A stretch of DNA of 23,522 bases, taken from positions 1-23,522 of the IMG/VR virus record IMGVR_UViG_3300049097_000028, one strand, 5' to 3'. The DNA is from a virus. The first letter of the stretch is position 1. The number at the start of each line of letters is the position of its first letter. Positions 8,514 through 14,454 of the stretch are shown here, one piece after another. Made by a program: the position numbers and the translations under genes. Under the pieces are notes generated by a model that saw only the letters and a list, made by a program, of their open reading frames with translations, was not told the DNA's origin and ran no database searches.

Positions 8514-8993
8514 TCAAATCAGGAAACCCATTAATTCGCCGTATTTGAATTTGTCTTTTCGAAGGCAATCCAGAATCGAAACCTGGGGTCCGCCCATGCC
8601 AACGCATTTTTTATTATAGGTATATGCGAACTTCGGAATCGTGATTCGTTTTTCGACGAAGTCGATCCCCTTCGCCGTGATCCGCCAGGTCCCGCTGGAT
8701 CGCTTGTCGGGGTCGTCGTTGTCGCCCTGTTCGATCAGCCCCCAATATCGCAATTTCGCAAAATCGCCGCCGATGACCTTCGGCCCCCCTTTCGGCATGT
8801 TGGCCGCAATAGTGCGGACGTGATAAAAACCGGGCTTCCCCTGGTTCAGCCGGTAAAGCGAAATTAATTGTTTCGCGATCGTCTTATAAATTTGTCGATC
8901 GTATCGGACAACGTCCTGGCCGCAACACGGGCAAATGCAACCTTCGATCCAGTATTGACGAAGTTCCTGTTTTGCCTGTTCGATAGTTTCCAT
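8514..8993 (-). CDS. Small zinc-binding, winged-helix-like phage protein
   Basis: A 159-residue protein of a type seen in many phages but without known function. Residues 19-24 hold a cysteine knuckle (CICPCC, then GQ). The middle contains the block GGDFAKLRYWGLIE followed by SSGTWRITAKGIDFV, which reads as a winged-helix fold: recognition helix then wing. The C-terminus ends in a KYGELMGFL helix. A nucleic-acid-binding role is inferred from zinc knuckle plus winged helix. The start at 8993 lies two bases after the stop of the upstream gene, so translation is probably coupled. Confidence 0.82.
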   Translation of the reverse strand: METIEQAKQELRQYWIEGCICPCCGQDVVRYDRQIYKTIAKQLISLYRLNQGKPGFYHVRTIAANMPKGGPKVIGGDFAKLRYWGLIEQGDNDDPDKRSSGTWRITAKGIDFVEKRITIPKFAYTYNKKCVGMGGPQVSILDCLRKDKFKYGELMGFLI

Positions 8994-8995
8994 GA

Positions 8996-9316
8996 TCAGA
9001 ACGGGACATCGTTGAAGAAATCGTCCTGGGGAACCAGGGGTTCCTTCGGGCCTGGATGCGGCTTTTCCTTTTTCGGATTGTCAGGCTGTCGACGCGGACC
9101 GCCGCCGCGTGAATTCGAATTGGCGGCCTTCCAACATTCCGAACATTGAGTCATCCAGGGCGCGCCCTCGAACTTCCCCCGGCAATCCATACAAGTTTGT
9201 TCGAGTTTGCATCGATGAAACTTTCCGGTTATCGGATCGGTTGGGACCCACTTCAATTTCGCGTTTTGCGTGAACGTGATTCCCGCGCTGCAGTAATTAC
9301 AGGATTTAGTCGCCAT
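8996..9316 (-). CDS. Zinc-finger protein with SSB-like acidic C-terminal tip
   Basis: A 106-residue protein. The start is taken at 9316 because AAGGTGG precedes it and it overlaps the upstream stop (TAATG); a longer reading from 9451 adds an unconvincing Arg-rich leader. Two zinc sites are visible: C6-x2-C9 with H34 and C36, and C42-x2-C45 with C58-x2-C61. A disordered Gly/Pro/Lys linker (about 65-93) leads to the terminus DDFFNDVPF. That resembles the DDDIPF tip by which bacterial single-strand DNA binding proteins recruit replication and repair enzymes. It may bind DNA and recruit SSB partners; this is inference from the tail motif. Confidence 0.8.
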   Translation of the reverse strand: MATKSCNYCSAGITFTQNAKLKWVPTDPITGKFHRCKLEQTCMDCRGKFEGAPWMTQCSECWKAANSNSRGGGPRRQPDNPKKEKPHPGPKEPLVPQDDFFNDVPF

Positions 9317-9552
9317 TACGCCACCTTGAAAAAGTCGTGAGCATTGACCAGGTAAACCGGAAGCCCTTCGACTTCGGGTCGGCCCGCGTGTTCCAGGTAA
9401 TCGTCGGCAGGTTCGGGAATGTATCCGATCCGTTCGTTCAGATAACCCCATTTTATAATCGTCGTCATTTGAAGACGGCCAACGAAAACAGCTTCGTCGA
9501 ACCCGTTCGCTTTCGCTTCCCGGACCCGTTCCAACATTTGTTCAAATATCAT
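9316..9552 (-). CDS. Hypothetical protein, first gene of the left minus-strand operon
   Basis: A 78-residue protein of unknown family. I start it at 9552 because AAGGGGGATCAA lies directly upstream; a start 30 bases earlier at 9582 has no ribosome binding site. The sequence opens with a helix (FEQMLERVREAKANGFDEA) and continues as a mixed alpha/beta small domain with RIGYIPEPADDYLEHAG. Its stop overlaps the next start by one base. It heads the four-gene operon running leftwards to 8183. Confidence 0.75.
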   Translation of the reverse strand: MIFEQMLERVREAKANGFDEAVFVGRLQMTTIIKWGYLNERIGYIPEPADDYLEHAGRPEVEGLPVYLVNAHDFFKVA

Positions 9553-9884
9553 TTGATCCCCCTTTTTTTTGCATAATTGCATAGTGTTAGATTTTAATAA
9601 TATTCACTTTCTAGATCGTGTTTAGAGCCTGGGAACAAACTGGCCCCCTACCCCCTGCAGGGCAAAAGTTAAACCAGTTTGTGAAACTAGACCGCATTCG
9701 TCGCCGTTGGTCACATTACCGGCCCAGGGGTATTTCGTCCCCCCCGGCTTTCTCATAAAAGCCCCTGGACGCCATTTTTCAACGGAACGGATAACCGAAT
9801 CGAGTCGGGTTTTGTTTGCAGGGAAGGTTGTTTCGTGCGAAGATTTCGACCTGGTGAATACCCTGCAAAAGTAGCCCACCACAA
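9553..9884. other. Gene-free region with inverted repeats, probable leftward promoter
   Basis: No convincing gene is seen here. The A+T-rich part at about 9568-9620 probably holds the promoter of the leftward four-gene operon, although no strong -35/-10 pair stands out. ACAAACTGG (9635-9643) and CCAGTTTGT (9674-9682) are a perfect 9-bp inverted repeat around a loop of about 30 bases containing a C-run and CCTGCAGG. AGTTT-GTG-AAACT (9676-9688) is a second small palindrome nested at its right arm. These may be operators or part of an origin. The weak reading frame at 9622-9882 starts inside the terminator flank and has no ribosome binding site. Confidence 0.45.
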
Positions 9885-9926
9885 AAAAGCCCCGGCGCGT
9901 CGATCACCCGCCGGGGCTTTTCTTTT
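9885..9926. terminator. Strong bidirectional intrinsic terminator
   Basis: AAAAGCCCCGGCG (9885-9897) and CGCCGGGGCTTTT (9909-9921) form a perfect 13-bp stem with an 11-base loop. On the plus strand it is followed by CTTTTT, and on the minus strand by a run of T residues, so it can work both ways. Its main job is likely to end the leftward accessory operon whose last gene stops at 10094. Confidence 0.9.
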
Positions 9927-10093
9927 TACACGGTCGCAAAAGTCGCGTCAAGTGTTTCGGTTTTTCCCGGTTTTCTCGCAACGTCCCGGAACGTCTTTTT
10001 TCGTCTGTGCCGTTCCGGAACGGCTTATCGATTTAAAATCCAGGGCGCAAAACAAACAGGCAACGAAGATCATAAAAAGCCAACCGCCGGGAG
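9927..10093. other. Short gene-free stretch after the accessory operon
   Basis: I see no gene, promoter or repeat here that I can support. It is the 3' trailer of the leftward operon between its last stop and the terminator. Confidence 0.5.
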
Positions 10094-10324
10094 TCATACC
10101 GGAAGCCCTAGTTTTCGGCTGATTGTCTTACAATCGAAACACGGTTCGGCGATCCCCGGACTTTCCGGGAACTTGATCATCCGATCCGCGCGAAGTTCCG
10201 CCTGGAATTCGGCGTTCCGAATCGCGCCCGCCAGGGTCGACATTCCCATTTCTTCAAGGTGACGGATTTCGCGGACCGTTAGTTTTTGCTGCCATTTCGG
10301 GCGGTCTTTTTTAAAGTGTCTCAT
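10094..10324 (-). CDS. Hypothetical small protein with CxxC, last gene of accessory operon
   Basis: A 76-residue protein, unrecognised. The N-terminus is very basic (HFKKDRPKWQQK), followed by a helix (REIRHLEEMGMSTLAGAIRNAEFQ) and a C-terminal C62-x2-C65 pair. GGAG lies upstream on the minus strand, partly inside the previous gene's end, one of the few GAG-containing ribosome binding sites of this genome. It may bind nucleic acid given its charge, but this is not shown. It is the last gene before the terminator at 9885-9926. Confidence 0.75.
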   Translation of the reverse strand: MRHFKKDRPKWQQKLTVREIRHLEEMGMSTLAGAIRNAEFQAELRADRMIKFPESPGIAEPCFDCKTISRKLGLPV

Positions 10325-10329
10325 TTCAT

Positions 10330-10581
10330 TTACTCCGGGGCGGGCGGCTGGCCGACCATCGACCAGGCCCCGCGATTAATGTCGTCCGTGATGACAGCCC
10401 CCAGGCGTTCGCCTGCAGGGACATCACCAGGGGACAGTTGAAGGGCGCAGTCGATACAGTCGCGCAGTAACAAGCCGATTTCCCGGCGTGTCGCGAGGCG
10501 TTTCGAATGCTTGCCGTCGATCAGGTCCGCAATATGCGAACGCTGGTCGTCCGTCAGTTCGATCGGGACGTTCGTTTTCAT
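10330..10581 (-). CDS. Hypothetical small helical phage protein
   Basis: An 83-residue protein beginning MKTNVPIELTDDQRSHIADL, then GKHSKRLATRREIGLLLRDC. Similar short proteins with a VPIELTD opening and a KR-rich helix are common in phage accessory regions and have no assigned function. The start at 10581 is three bases downstream of the previous gene's TAG (TTAGGTATG on the minus strand), so translation is probably coupled. The C-terminal third is Pro/Gly rich and likely flexible. Confidence 0.8.
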   Translation of the reverse strand: MKTNVPIELTDDQRSHIADLIDGKHSKRLATRREIGLLLRDCIDCALQLSPGDVPAGERLGAVITDDINRGAWSMVGQPPAPE

Positions 10582-10583
10582 AC

Positions 10584-10997
10584 CTAAGCCCCCATTCTGA
10601 TTTCGGCTTGATGTTCGGCTTCCAGTTCGGCGTCGATCCGGCGTTGTTCGTCATAGGCTTCGACGATGTCGGGATCAACCCCGGACCAATCGACGACCGC
10701 TTCGGTCGTGCGACCGTTGCAGCGATAACAGGTAACGTCATAGGAACCGCCGAAATAATCTTCGGCGAAATCTGGATCGTCGTGAAATTGTTCGGCGCTG
10801 ATCCCGCCCGCGTCGATCGACGGATTGACGTGTTTCCCTTCACCATTGCAAACCGAACAAACCGCCCAGGTCGTCGGAAGTTCGATCACGCGATCGGCTT
10901 CGCCTTCGTCGACCCCGTAAATCGTCACGGTTTTCGCTGGCGCGGGTTGGGTCCGCGCGTCGCGATTGTAATTCGATGTTTCTATATACCTATTCAT
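10584..10997 (-). CDS. DnaJ-type CxxCxGxG zinc-finger phage protein
   Basis: A 137-residue protein with C47-x2-C50-N-G-E-G and C90-x2-C93-N-G, the DnaJ-like zinc-finger pattern. Between the pairs lies the acidic block ISAEQFHDDPDFAEDYFGG, a combination found in many phage proteins of unknown function. The C-terminal 40 residues form an acidic helix (DEQRRIDAELEAEHQAEIR). The likely function is protein or nucleic-acid binding; no catalytic residues are seen. Its start overlaps the upstream stop by one base (TAATG at 10995-10999 on the minus strand). Confidence 0.85.
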   Translation of the reverse strand: MNRYIETSNYNRDARTQPAPAKTVTIYGVDEGEADRVIELPTTWAVCSVCNGEGKHVNPSIDAGGISAEQFHDDPDFAEDYFGGSYDVTCYRCNGRTTEAVVDWSGVDPDIVEAYDEQRRIDAELEAEHQAEIRMGA

Positions 10998-11410
10998 TAT
11001 TCGCCCCCGTGTCGCATGGTTGAACCGATGACGGTATGCGCGTCATCTTCGGCGATCCCGAAAACTTCCAGGTTTAATTCCATTGCGTAATCCATCGCTT
11101 GACCGAAGTCGTCGTTCTTATACCAGAACGAAGGAATCGGCCAGTATCCGCGATCGTGTTCCGTCGCGATCCCCAGGCCGCCGACGACGGCCACGAAGAC
11201 GGCGCGCTTAAACGTCCCGCTGTATTGTTCCTTAATGACCTGGATTTTCAGGTCATCAAGCCGGGGCTGGTCGTCGTCTGTAACAAGTGAATAGTGAATC
11301 CCGGATTCTATAGTGATCGATTCCAGGACGCGCGGGACGGAAATGTCGTCGTCGCCGATTAAAGTGATATCTTCGATTTCGATATCCGTGTTTTCGATTT
11401 TGGTTGTCAT
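10997..11410 (-). CDS. Acidic hypothetical protein
   Basis: A 137-residue protein with a strongly acidic N-terminal third (IENTDIEIEDITLIGDDD). I start it at 11410, where GAGGTATAGAAACG precedes the ATG; a longer reading from 11500 lies over the previous gene and has no ribosome binding site. The centre contains a hydrophobic strand (KRAVFVAVVGGLGIAT) followed by aromatic GYWPIPSFWY and a helix. The family is not recognised. High acidity in a phage accessory operon is compatible with a DNA-mimic or host-inhibitor role, but that is speculation. Confidence 0.75.
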   Translation of the reverse strand: MTTKIENTDIEIEDITLIGDDDISVPRVLESITIESGIHYSLVTDDDQPRLDDLKIQVIKEQYSGTFKRAVFVAVVGGLGIATEHDRGYWPIPSFWYKNDDFGQAMDYAMELNLEVFGIAEDDAHTVIGSTMRHGGE

Positions 11411-11415
11411 CGTTT

Positions 11416-11643
11416 CTATACCTCGTTTGTGATCATTGAAAAATGGATATTGTCCTGGCCCTTCACCCAACGCGGGATCGCCCCCCAGGGGGTCGACCAT
11501 GCTTTCCGGGACGGACGTCGGCCTGGTAGGTTGCAGTTAAAAATCCAACCGCCCCGGCCTTCGTTGAAGTACACGGTCGCAAACCGGAACGGTTCGCCTT
11601 CGCTGAACTTCTTCGCAATATATAGGCGTTTGATCGTCGTCAT
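11416..11643 (-). CDS. Hypothetical protein
   Basis: A 75-residue basic protein beginning MTTIKRLYIAKKFSEGEPF. The start at 11643 is chosen because GGGGGGC lies upstream and the ATG follows the preceding stop at 11645 within a few bases; the reading from 11721 runs into the previous gene. Sequence is rich in aromatic residues (GRGGWIFNC, WSTPWGAIPRWVKG), suggesting a compact beta domain. The end of this gene carries the ribosome binding site of the next one. No family recognised. Confidence 0.72.
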   Translation of the reverse strand: MTTIKRLYIAKKFSEGEPFRFATVYFNEGRGGWIFNCNLPGRRPSRKAWSTPWGAIPRWVKGQDNIHFSMITNEV

Positions 11644-11644
11644 G

Positions 11645-12355
11645 TTATTCGCCCCCCAGGTCGTAAAGTAACCAATCTTTATTCGAACCGTTCGCGATTT
11701 GGTCGGCGTACTTTTCGACAACGAACCCGGCTTCGGGACCAGGGGCGAAACCTGACGCCGCCGGAATCAGAACACGCGACCCGCGAAGGAATTGGTCGAT
11801 TACCAGGGCGGCCTGTCGATGACTGACGCCGTAAATAATCCCGGCGTTTATATAGTCGCCGAAGTCGATTTCCGAATCGTCCAGGTTCAACTTGAATAGA
11901 TGACCGTGAACTTCGTCGAATACGACGCAAGTGACATCGACCCGACGATCGTTCGCGAAATTCGTAATACACGAATAGCCGCCGCATTCGCGCGAATCGT
12001 AATCGTCCGCCGCCGTGTTCAAAACGGCTTCGTTTGCTTTGGCCGAATCGTCCAGGTCGATCGAATGGATCAACGGAAATTCGTTCGTCATTAAATCGCG
12101 GTTGTCGGTTTCGTCATACTTCGCCAGGATTTCGTCGCCGGTACGTTCCCGGCCTTCAATGCAATAATGGAAAATCAATTCCTTCGCCAAGTGACGCGAA
12201 CGGTCGCGCATAAAATAGACCAGCTTCCAGCCTTCGAAGTCTTTGTCGTATTCGGCGCGGACCAGGCGGAATTCTAAAACCTGGGCTTCGTCATAAAATC
12301 GGCCAGTTTCAAATGACCGGGCTGTCGGGCTGTAATTTAATATTTCGTTTTTCAT
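11645..12355 (-). CDS. Hypothetical protein, 236 aa
   Basis: A 236-residue acidic mixed alpha/beta protein, the longest of the accessory operon, that I cannot assign. Notable stretches are EGWKLVYFMRDRSRHLAKELIF near the N-terminus, a cysteine pair in SRECGGYSCITNF, and near the end GVSHRQAALVIDQFLRG, a possible helix-turn-helix. ACAGGAAACCAAACC on the minus strand precedes ATG 12355. One copy of the TTGTCGCG-N6-GCTAC element (12385-12408) lies about 30 bases upstream and points into the gene, so this gene may have its own promoter. Confidence 0.75.
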   Translation of the reverse strand: MKNEILNYSPTARSFETGRFYDEAQVLEFRLVRAEYDKDFEGWKLVYFMRDRSRHLAKELIFHYCIEGRERTGDEILAKYDETDNRDLMTNEFPLIHSIDLDDSAKANEAVLNTAADDYDSRECGGYSCITNFANDRRVDVTCVVFDEVHGHLFKLNLDDSEIDFGDYINAGIIYGVSHRQAALVIDQFLRGSRVLIPAASGFAPGPEAGFVVEKYADQIANGSNKDWLLYDLGGE

Positions 12356-12384
12356 GGTTTGGTTTCCTGTTGTTGGTACTGGTT

Positions 12385-12408
12385 AAAGTGTAGTTTAAAA
12401 CGCGACAA
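12385..12408 (-). promoter_or_regulatory. Repeated 24-bp element, leftward copy 1 (TTGTCGCG-N6-ACTAC)
   Basis: On the minus strand TTGTCGCG is followed after six bases by ACTAC, one base different from the other copies, at the same spacing. It lies 30 bases before the start at 12355. It shows the -10-like TACACT but no -35 box at the usual 17-base distance. Confidence 0.55.
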
Positions 12409-12416
12409 ATGCCGCG

Positions 12417-12824
12417 CTATTTACAATGCAGCATTCTTTTGAAATGCGCTTTCGAGTCGTTACCGAATCCACATTCGACGGACTTCATTGTCAGGCCGCC
12501 GCGCGGTCCGATGAAAAAGAAAATCCGCGAATCGCACATCAACGCGCGGGGCGAATATTTTCCACAATCCGAACGGCGGGTCGTGACGGTTGCAGATACA
12601 AAATATTTTCCACAACGTTCCAGCTTGAAGCGGATCGACGTGACGCCGTTGTAAGCCTCGCGATTGCGAACCAGGCGAACGACGGCACGAAGGCCGCGAC
12701 GTTCGCGCGGGTTCAGGTCCCGGACGTGGACGATTTCGAATTGGTCGTCAAGATCGACGCGGTTGACGCGGGCCAGTAATTTGTCGGCGTCGGCGATTAT
12801 TTGGTCGGTTGTTTTGGTAGTCAT
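12417..12824 (-). CDS. Hypothetical protein
   Basis: A 135-residue basic protein without a recognised family. ATAGGAAACGAAACC on the minus strand gives a ribosome binding site for ATG 12824 almost identical to those of its neighbours. The N-terminal helix (DQIIADADKLLARVNRV) is followed by VRDLNPRERRGLRAVVRLVRN and a Cys-containing beta-rich half. Two rightward readings in the same stretch lack ribosome binding sites. The DNA contains AATATTTTCCACA-like segments twice, about 60 bases apart. Moderately confident that it is real. Confidence 0.68.
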   Translation of the reverse strand: MTTKTTDQIIADADKLLARVNRVDLDDQFEIVHVRDLNPRERRGLRAVVRLVRNREAYNGVTSIRFKLERCGKYFVSATVTTRRSDCGKYSPRALMCDSRIFFFIGPRGGLTMKSVECGFGNDSKAHFKRMLHCK

Positions 12825-12854
12825 GGTTTCGTTTCCTATGTTGGTTGATGGGGA

Positions 12855-13298
12855 TTAAGCCGCGACACGAACGCGCGGCTTTTGAGTTTTCCAGAATTCG
12901 GCGACCAGGTCCGACTGACCATTTCCGGCCAGTAAAGACCAAACAGCGCGATCCAGTTCATATTCAGTTTCGTATTTCCAGCGACCCATAAATTCGCGGG
13001 CGGCGGCTTCCAGTTCGTCCGAATTATTGAAGTGAACGAACACGAATTTCGCCTGGGGGATTTCGTCGTTTGTGTTGCTGTATTCATAAAGGTCCCGCAT
13101 TCCGTCGAAGTGACCGTATTGAAAACCCTTTGCGTAAGTCTCGATCATTTCGCGAACAGCCGGGACGACGTCCTGGTTTATGTTGACGTTGATACTTGAA
13201 CCCATGCTGTAACTTTTAGAAGTGACGCGGGCGTCGATGTTGTTCGCCTTTAAGTGTTTGCGGATCATGGCGGCGGCTTGTGCGACTTGTGATTTCAT
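12855..13298 (-). CDS. LPD29-type domain protein, first gene of accessory operon
   Basis: A 147-residue protein matching the LPD29 pattern: AAAMIRKHLKAN followed by RVTSKSYSMGSSINVNI, then VREMIETYAKGFQYGHFDGM and a tyrosine-containing stretch. LPD29 is known as an accessory domain of phage and plasmid polyvalent proteins, many of which travel with anti-defence functions; here it stands alone. AACAGGAAACGAAAAC precedes ATG 13298. Transcription probably starts at the leftward element at 13331-13354 and is governed by the palindrome at 13316-13336. As first gene of an operon next to the repressor it is expected to be expressed early. Confidence 0.82.
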   Translation of the reverse strand: MKSQVAQAAAMIRKHLKANNIDARVTSKSYSMGSSINVNINQDVVPAVREMIETYAKGFQYGHFDGMRDLYEYSNTNDEIPQAKFVFVHFNNSDELEAAAREFMGRWKYETEYELDRAVWSLLAGNGQSDLVAEFWKTQKPRVRVAA

Positions 13299-13315
13299 GT
13301 TTTCGTTTCCTGTTT

Positions 13316-13336
13316 CAGTTAATGTTCCATTAACTG
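13316..13336. promoter_or_regulatory. Perfect palindromic operator candidate
   Basis: CAGTTAATG and CATTAACTG form a perfect 9-bp inverted repeat around a three-base centre (TTC). It overlaps the end of the leftward promoter-like element at 13331-13354 and sits 18 bases before the first accessory gene. A dimeric repressor, most simply the XRE protein encoded at 13483, could bind here and block leftward transcription. Confidence 0.75.
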
Positions 13337-13354
13337 TAGCAGTAAACGCGACAC
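13331..13354 (-). promoter_or_regulatory. Repeated 24-bp element, leftward copy 2 (GTGTCGCG-N6-GCTAC)
   Basis: On the minus strand GTGTCGCG, six bases, GCTACAGTT: the same spacing as the other four copies. Its GCTAC end runs into the 21-bp palindrome, as expected for a repressible promoter driving the accessory operon. Confidence 0.6.
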
Positions 13355-13403
13355 TTCACAGGGATTTTTCAGGGGTAAAGGCAAAAAAAAGGCAATTAAT
13401 CGA

Positions 13404-13409
13404 TATAAT
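13404..13409 (+). promoter_or_regulatory. -10 box TATAAT before the regulator gene
   Basis: A perfect TATAAT lies in the divergent control region and would start a transcript at about 13415. No good -35 box is seen 17 bases upstream. The resulting leader would place the GAGAGGAAG ribosome binding site and the ATG at 13483 well inside the message. Confidence 0.45.
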
Positions 13410-13416
13410 TTGAACT

Positions 13417-13440
13417 ATGTCGCTTTATTTGCTACGGTCT
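13417..13440 (+). promoter_or_regulatory. Repeated 24-bp element, rightward copy 1 (ATGTCGCT-N6-GCTAC)
   Basis: ATGTCGCT, six bases, GCTACGGTC: fixed spacing as in the other copies, with two differences in the left box. It is back-to-back with leftward copy 2 across the control region and points into the regulator gene at 13483. Confidence 0.5.
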
Positions 13441-13482
13441 GGACCTGAAACGACCACACAACAACGAGAGGAAGAAAAGCGA

Positions 13483-13707
13483 ATGGGAACTTTAACCCTA
13501 CGCGAAGCCCGAAAAAAGTCTGGTTTAACGGGGAACCAGGTCGCCGCGCTTGCGGGTTGTGATCGTGCGACACTTTACCGGATCGAAGACGGGGACAGCC
13601 AACCCAGGCGGGACACCGCGCGCGCTTTGTTTTGCCTTTACAAGGGGGCCGTCACCCTGGCGACAATCTACGATCCAGAATTTTCCAACCAGGTCCGCGC
13701 GGCCTGA
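13483..13707 (+). CDS. XRE-family helix-turn-helix regulator
   Basis: A 74-residue DNA-binding protein of the lambda-repressor/XRE type, essentially just the HTH domain. Residues 5-40 form the HTH: LREARKKSGLTGNQVAALAG, then CDRATLYRIEDGDSQP, where the second helix pair contacts DNA. I start at 13483 because GAGAGGAAG lies nine bases before it; a reading from ATG 13417 adds 22 residues and would start inside the promoter region. It sits opposite the accessory operon and beside the 21-bp palindrome, so it likely represses that operon and perhaps itself. No dimerisation or cleavage domain is present, so it is not a full CI-type repressor. Confidence 0.88.
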   Translation: MGTLTLREARKKSGLTGNQVAALAGCDRATLYRIEDGDSQPRRDTARALFCLYKGAVTLATIYDPEFSNQVRAA

Positions 13708-13718
13708 TAACGATTTCC

Positions 13719-13745
13719 CTGACCGGGCCGATTAACTTTTATGAT
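13719..13745 (+). promoter_or_regulatory. Candidate sigma70-type promoter for the rightward operon
   Basis: CTGACC (13719-13724) and TATGAT (13740-13745), separated by 15 bases, resemble -35 and -10 boxes, with a short spacer. Transcription would begin near 13752, giving an ~80-base leader that contains the attenuator-like structure at 13780-13817. Confidence 0.4.
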
Positions 13746-13779
13746 TATCACAGTAATCGCTTAACCAAATCGACGCCGT

Positions 13780-13817
13780 GAGGGCGATCGACGGCCCTGG
13801 TCAGGGCTTTTACTTTT
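13780..13817 (+). terminator. Attenuator-like leader with alternative hairpins
   Basis: GGCCCT (13793-13798) and AGGGCT (13803-13808) form a 6-bp stem with a GGTC loop followed by TTTACTTTT, a short intrinsic terminator. An earlier AGGGC (13781-13785) can pair with the same GCCCT arm, so the two hairpins exclude each other. This is the layout of an attenuator in the leader of the gene at 13831. Confidence 0.6.
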
Positions 13818-13830
13818 GCAGGGGTAAAGG

Positions 13831-14124
13831 ATGCAACTAGAAAACTATTTCGAATCGTGCGCGGCCTGCGGGTCCCGGACGATTCATTTCGTTTTAAACC
13901 CGCCGATGATTCGCCGCCATTGCGCGAAATGCGGGCGCGACAATTCCCCGACCTGGGGGGCCGAATTTGCGCCTGGTTATCCTTTGCCCGAATTCGCGGC
14001 GATCGCCGCCTTCGTCCCCGATCGTCCGGCCCCGTCCCCGCGTTATGTTCCGCCGCGATCCTGGGAAGAACTTTCCAATTTCGAACGGTCCCAACATTTC
14101 GGACCCGCCGCCCTTCACGACTAA
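13831..14124 (+). CDS. Zinc-ribbon small protein
   Basis: A 97-residue protein with C10-x2-C13 and C31-x2-C34, a zinc ribbon whose two knuckles are separated by 17 residues. The C-terminal half is Pro/aromatic rich (PDRPAPSPRYVPPRSWEEL), with a short helix at the end. AGGGGTAAAGG is the ribosome binding site of ATG 13831. It is the first gene of the rightward operon, after the attenuator-like leader. No known family; zinc and nucleic-acid or protein binding are inferred from the ribbon only. Confidence 0.8.
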   Translation: MQLENYFESCAACGSRTIHFVLNPPMIRRHCAKCGRDNSPTWGAEFAPGYPLPEFAAIAAFVPDRPAPSPRYVPPRSWEELSNFERSQHFGPAALHD

Positions 14125-14139
14125 AAAGGAAACGAGACT

Positions 14140-14454
14140 ATGACAGACAACCCCCCGGAAATTTATCTGGACCCACGGGTCGCCAAGACAATCCCCCAGG
14201 AACCCGCCGGACCCGATTCGCAGCGGGAACAGGTTCGCTATTTCAGCGCCGTCCGCGTGAAGGAACTGATCGACATGGCCAGGGGCGGCCCGGAATTTAT
14301 CATCCAGATCACGACCCCGCCGAAGTCGTCCGCGATCTTCGCGCTGACGAATTACGGTCGAATATTTCAGCGGTCGTCGAATAATTCCTGGAAGCCGGTC
14401 GAAGGTCCTGACCTGGGGACGGACGCGAACGTCCGATCGGAAGGGGGCGGATAA
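14140..14454 (+). CDS. Hypothetical protein
   Basis: A 104-residue protein that I do not recognise. AAAAAGGAAACGAGACT precedes ATG 14140. The first 45 residues are acidic and proline-rich; residues about 50-95 (GGPEFIIQITTPPKSSAIFALTNYG, then RIFQRSSNNSWKPVEGP) read as three beta strands with alternating hydrophobics, similar to small single-repeat beta domains. Its TAA overlaps the next ATG by one base, so the two are translationally coupled. Confidence 0.75.
   Translation: MTDNPPEIYLDPRVAKTIPQEPAGPDSQREQVRYFSAVRVKELIDMARGGPEFIIQITTPPKSSAIFALTNYGRIFQRSSNNSWKPVEGPDLGTDANVRSEGGG

Noticed and set aside
9622-9882. Leftward reading frame of 86 residues in the gene-free region
   Set aside because: It would start with GTG directly behind a terminator flank, has no ribosome binding site, and carries GAG/CTC at a density unlike the genes around it.
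9835-10122. Rightward reading frame of 95 residues
   Set aside because: It runs through the strong terminator, is rich in Arg, Pro and Phe without pattern, and has no ribosome binding site.
10488-11090. Rightward 200-residue reading frame
   Set aside because: It is the mirror of three minus-strand genes with ribosome binding sites and coupled ends; its composition is poor.
12409-12779. Two rightward reading frames opposite the gene at 12417-12824
   Set aside because: No ribosome binding site on the plus strand, while the minus-strand gene has the same AGGAAAC leader as its neighbours.
13417-13482. A longer regulator protein starting at ATG 13417
   Set aside because: The ATG falls inside the repeated element and behind TATAAT with no ribosome binding site, while ATG 13483 has GAGAGGAAG at the right distance and begins right before the HTH.
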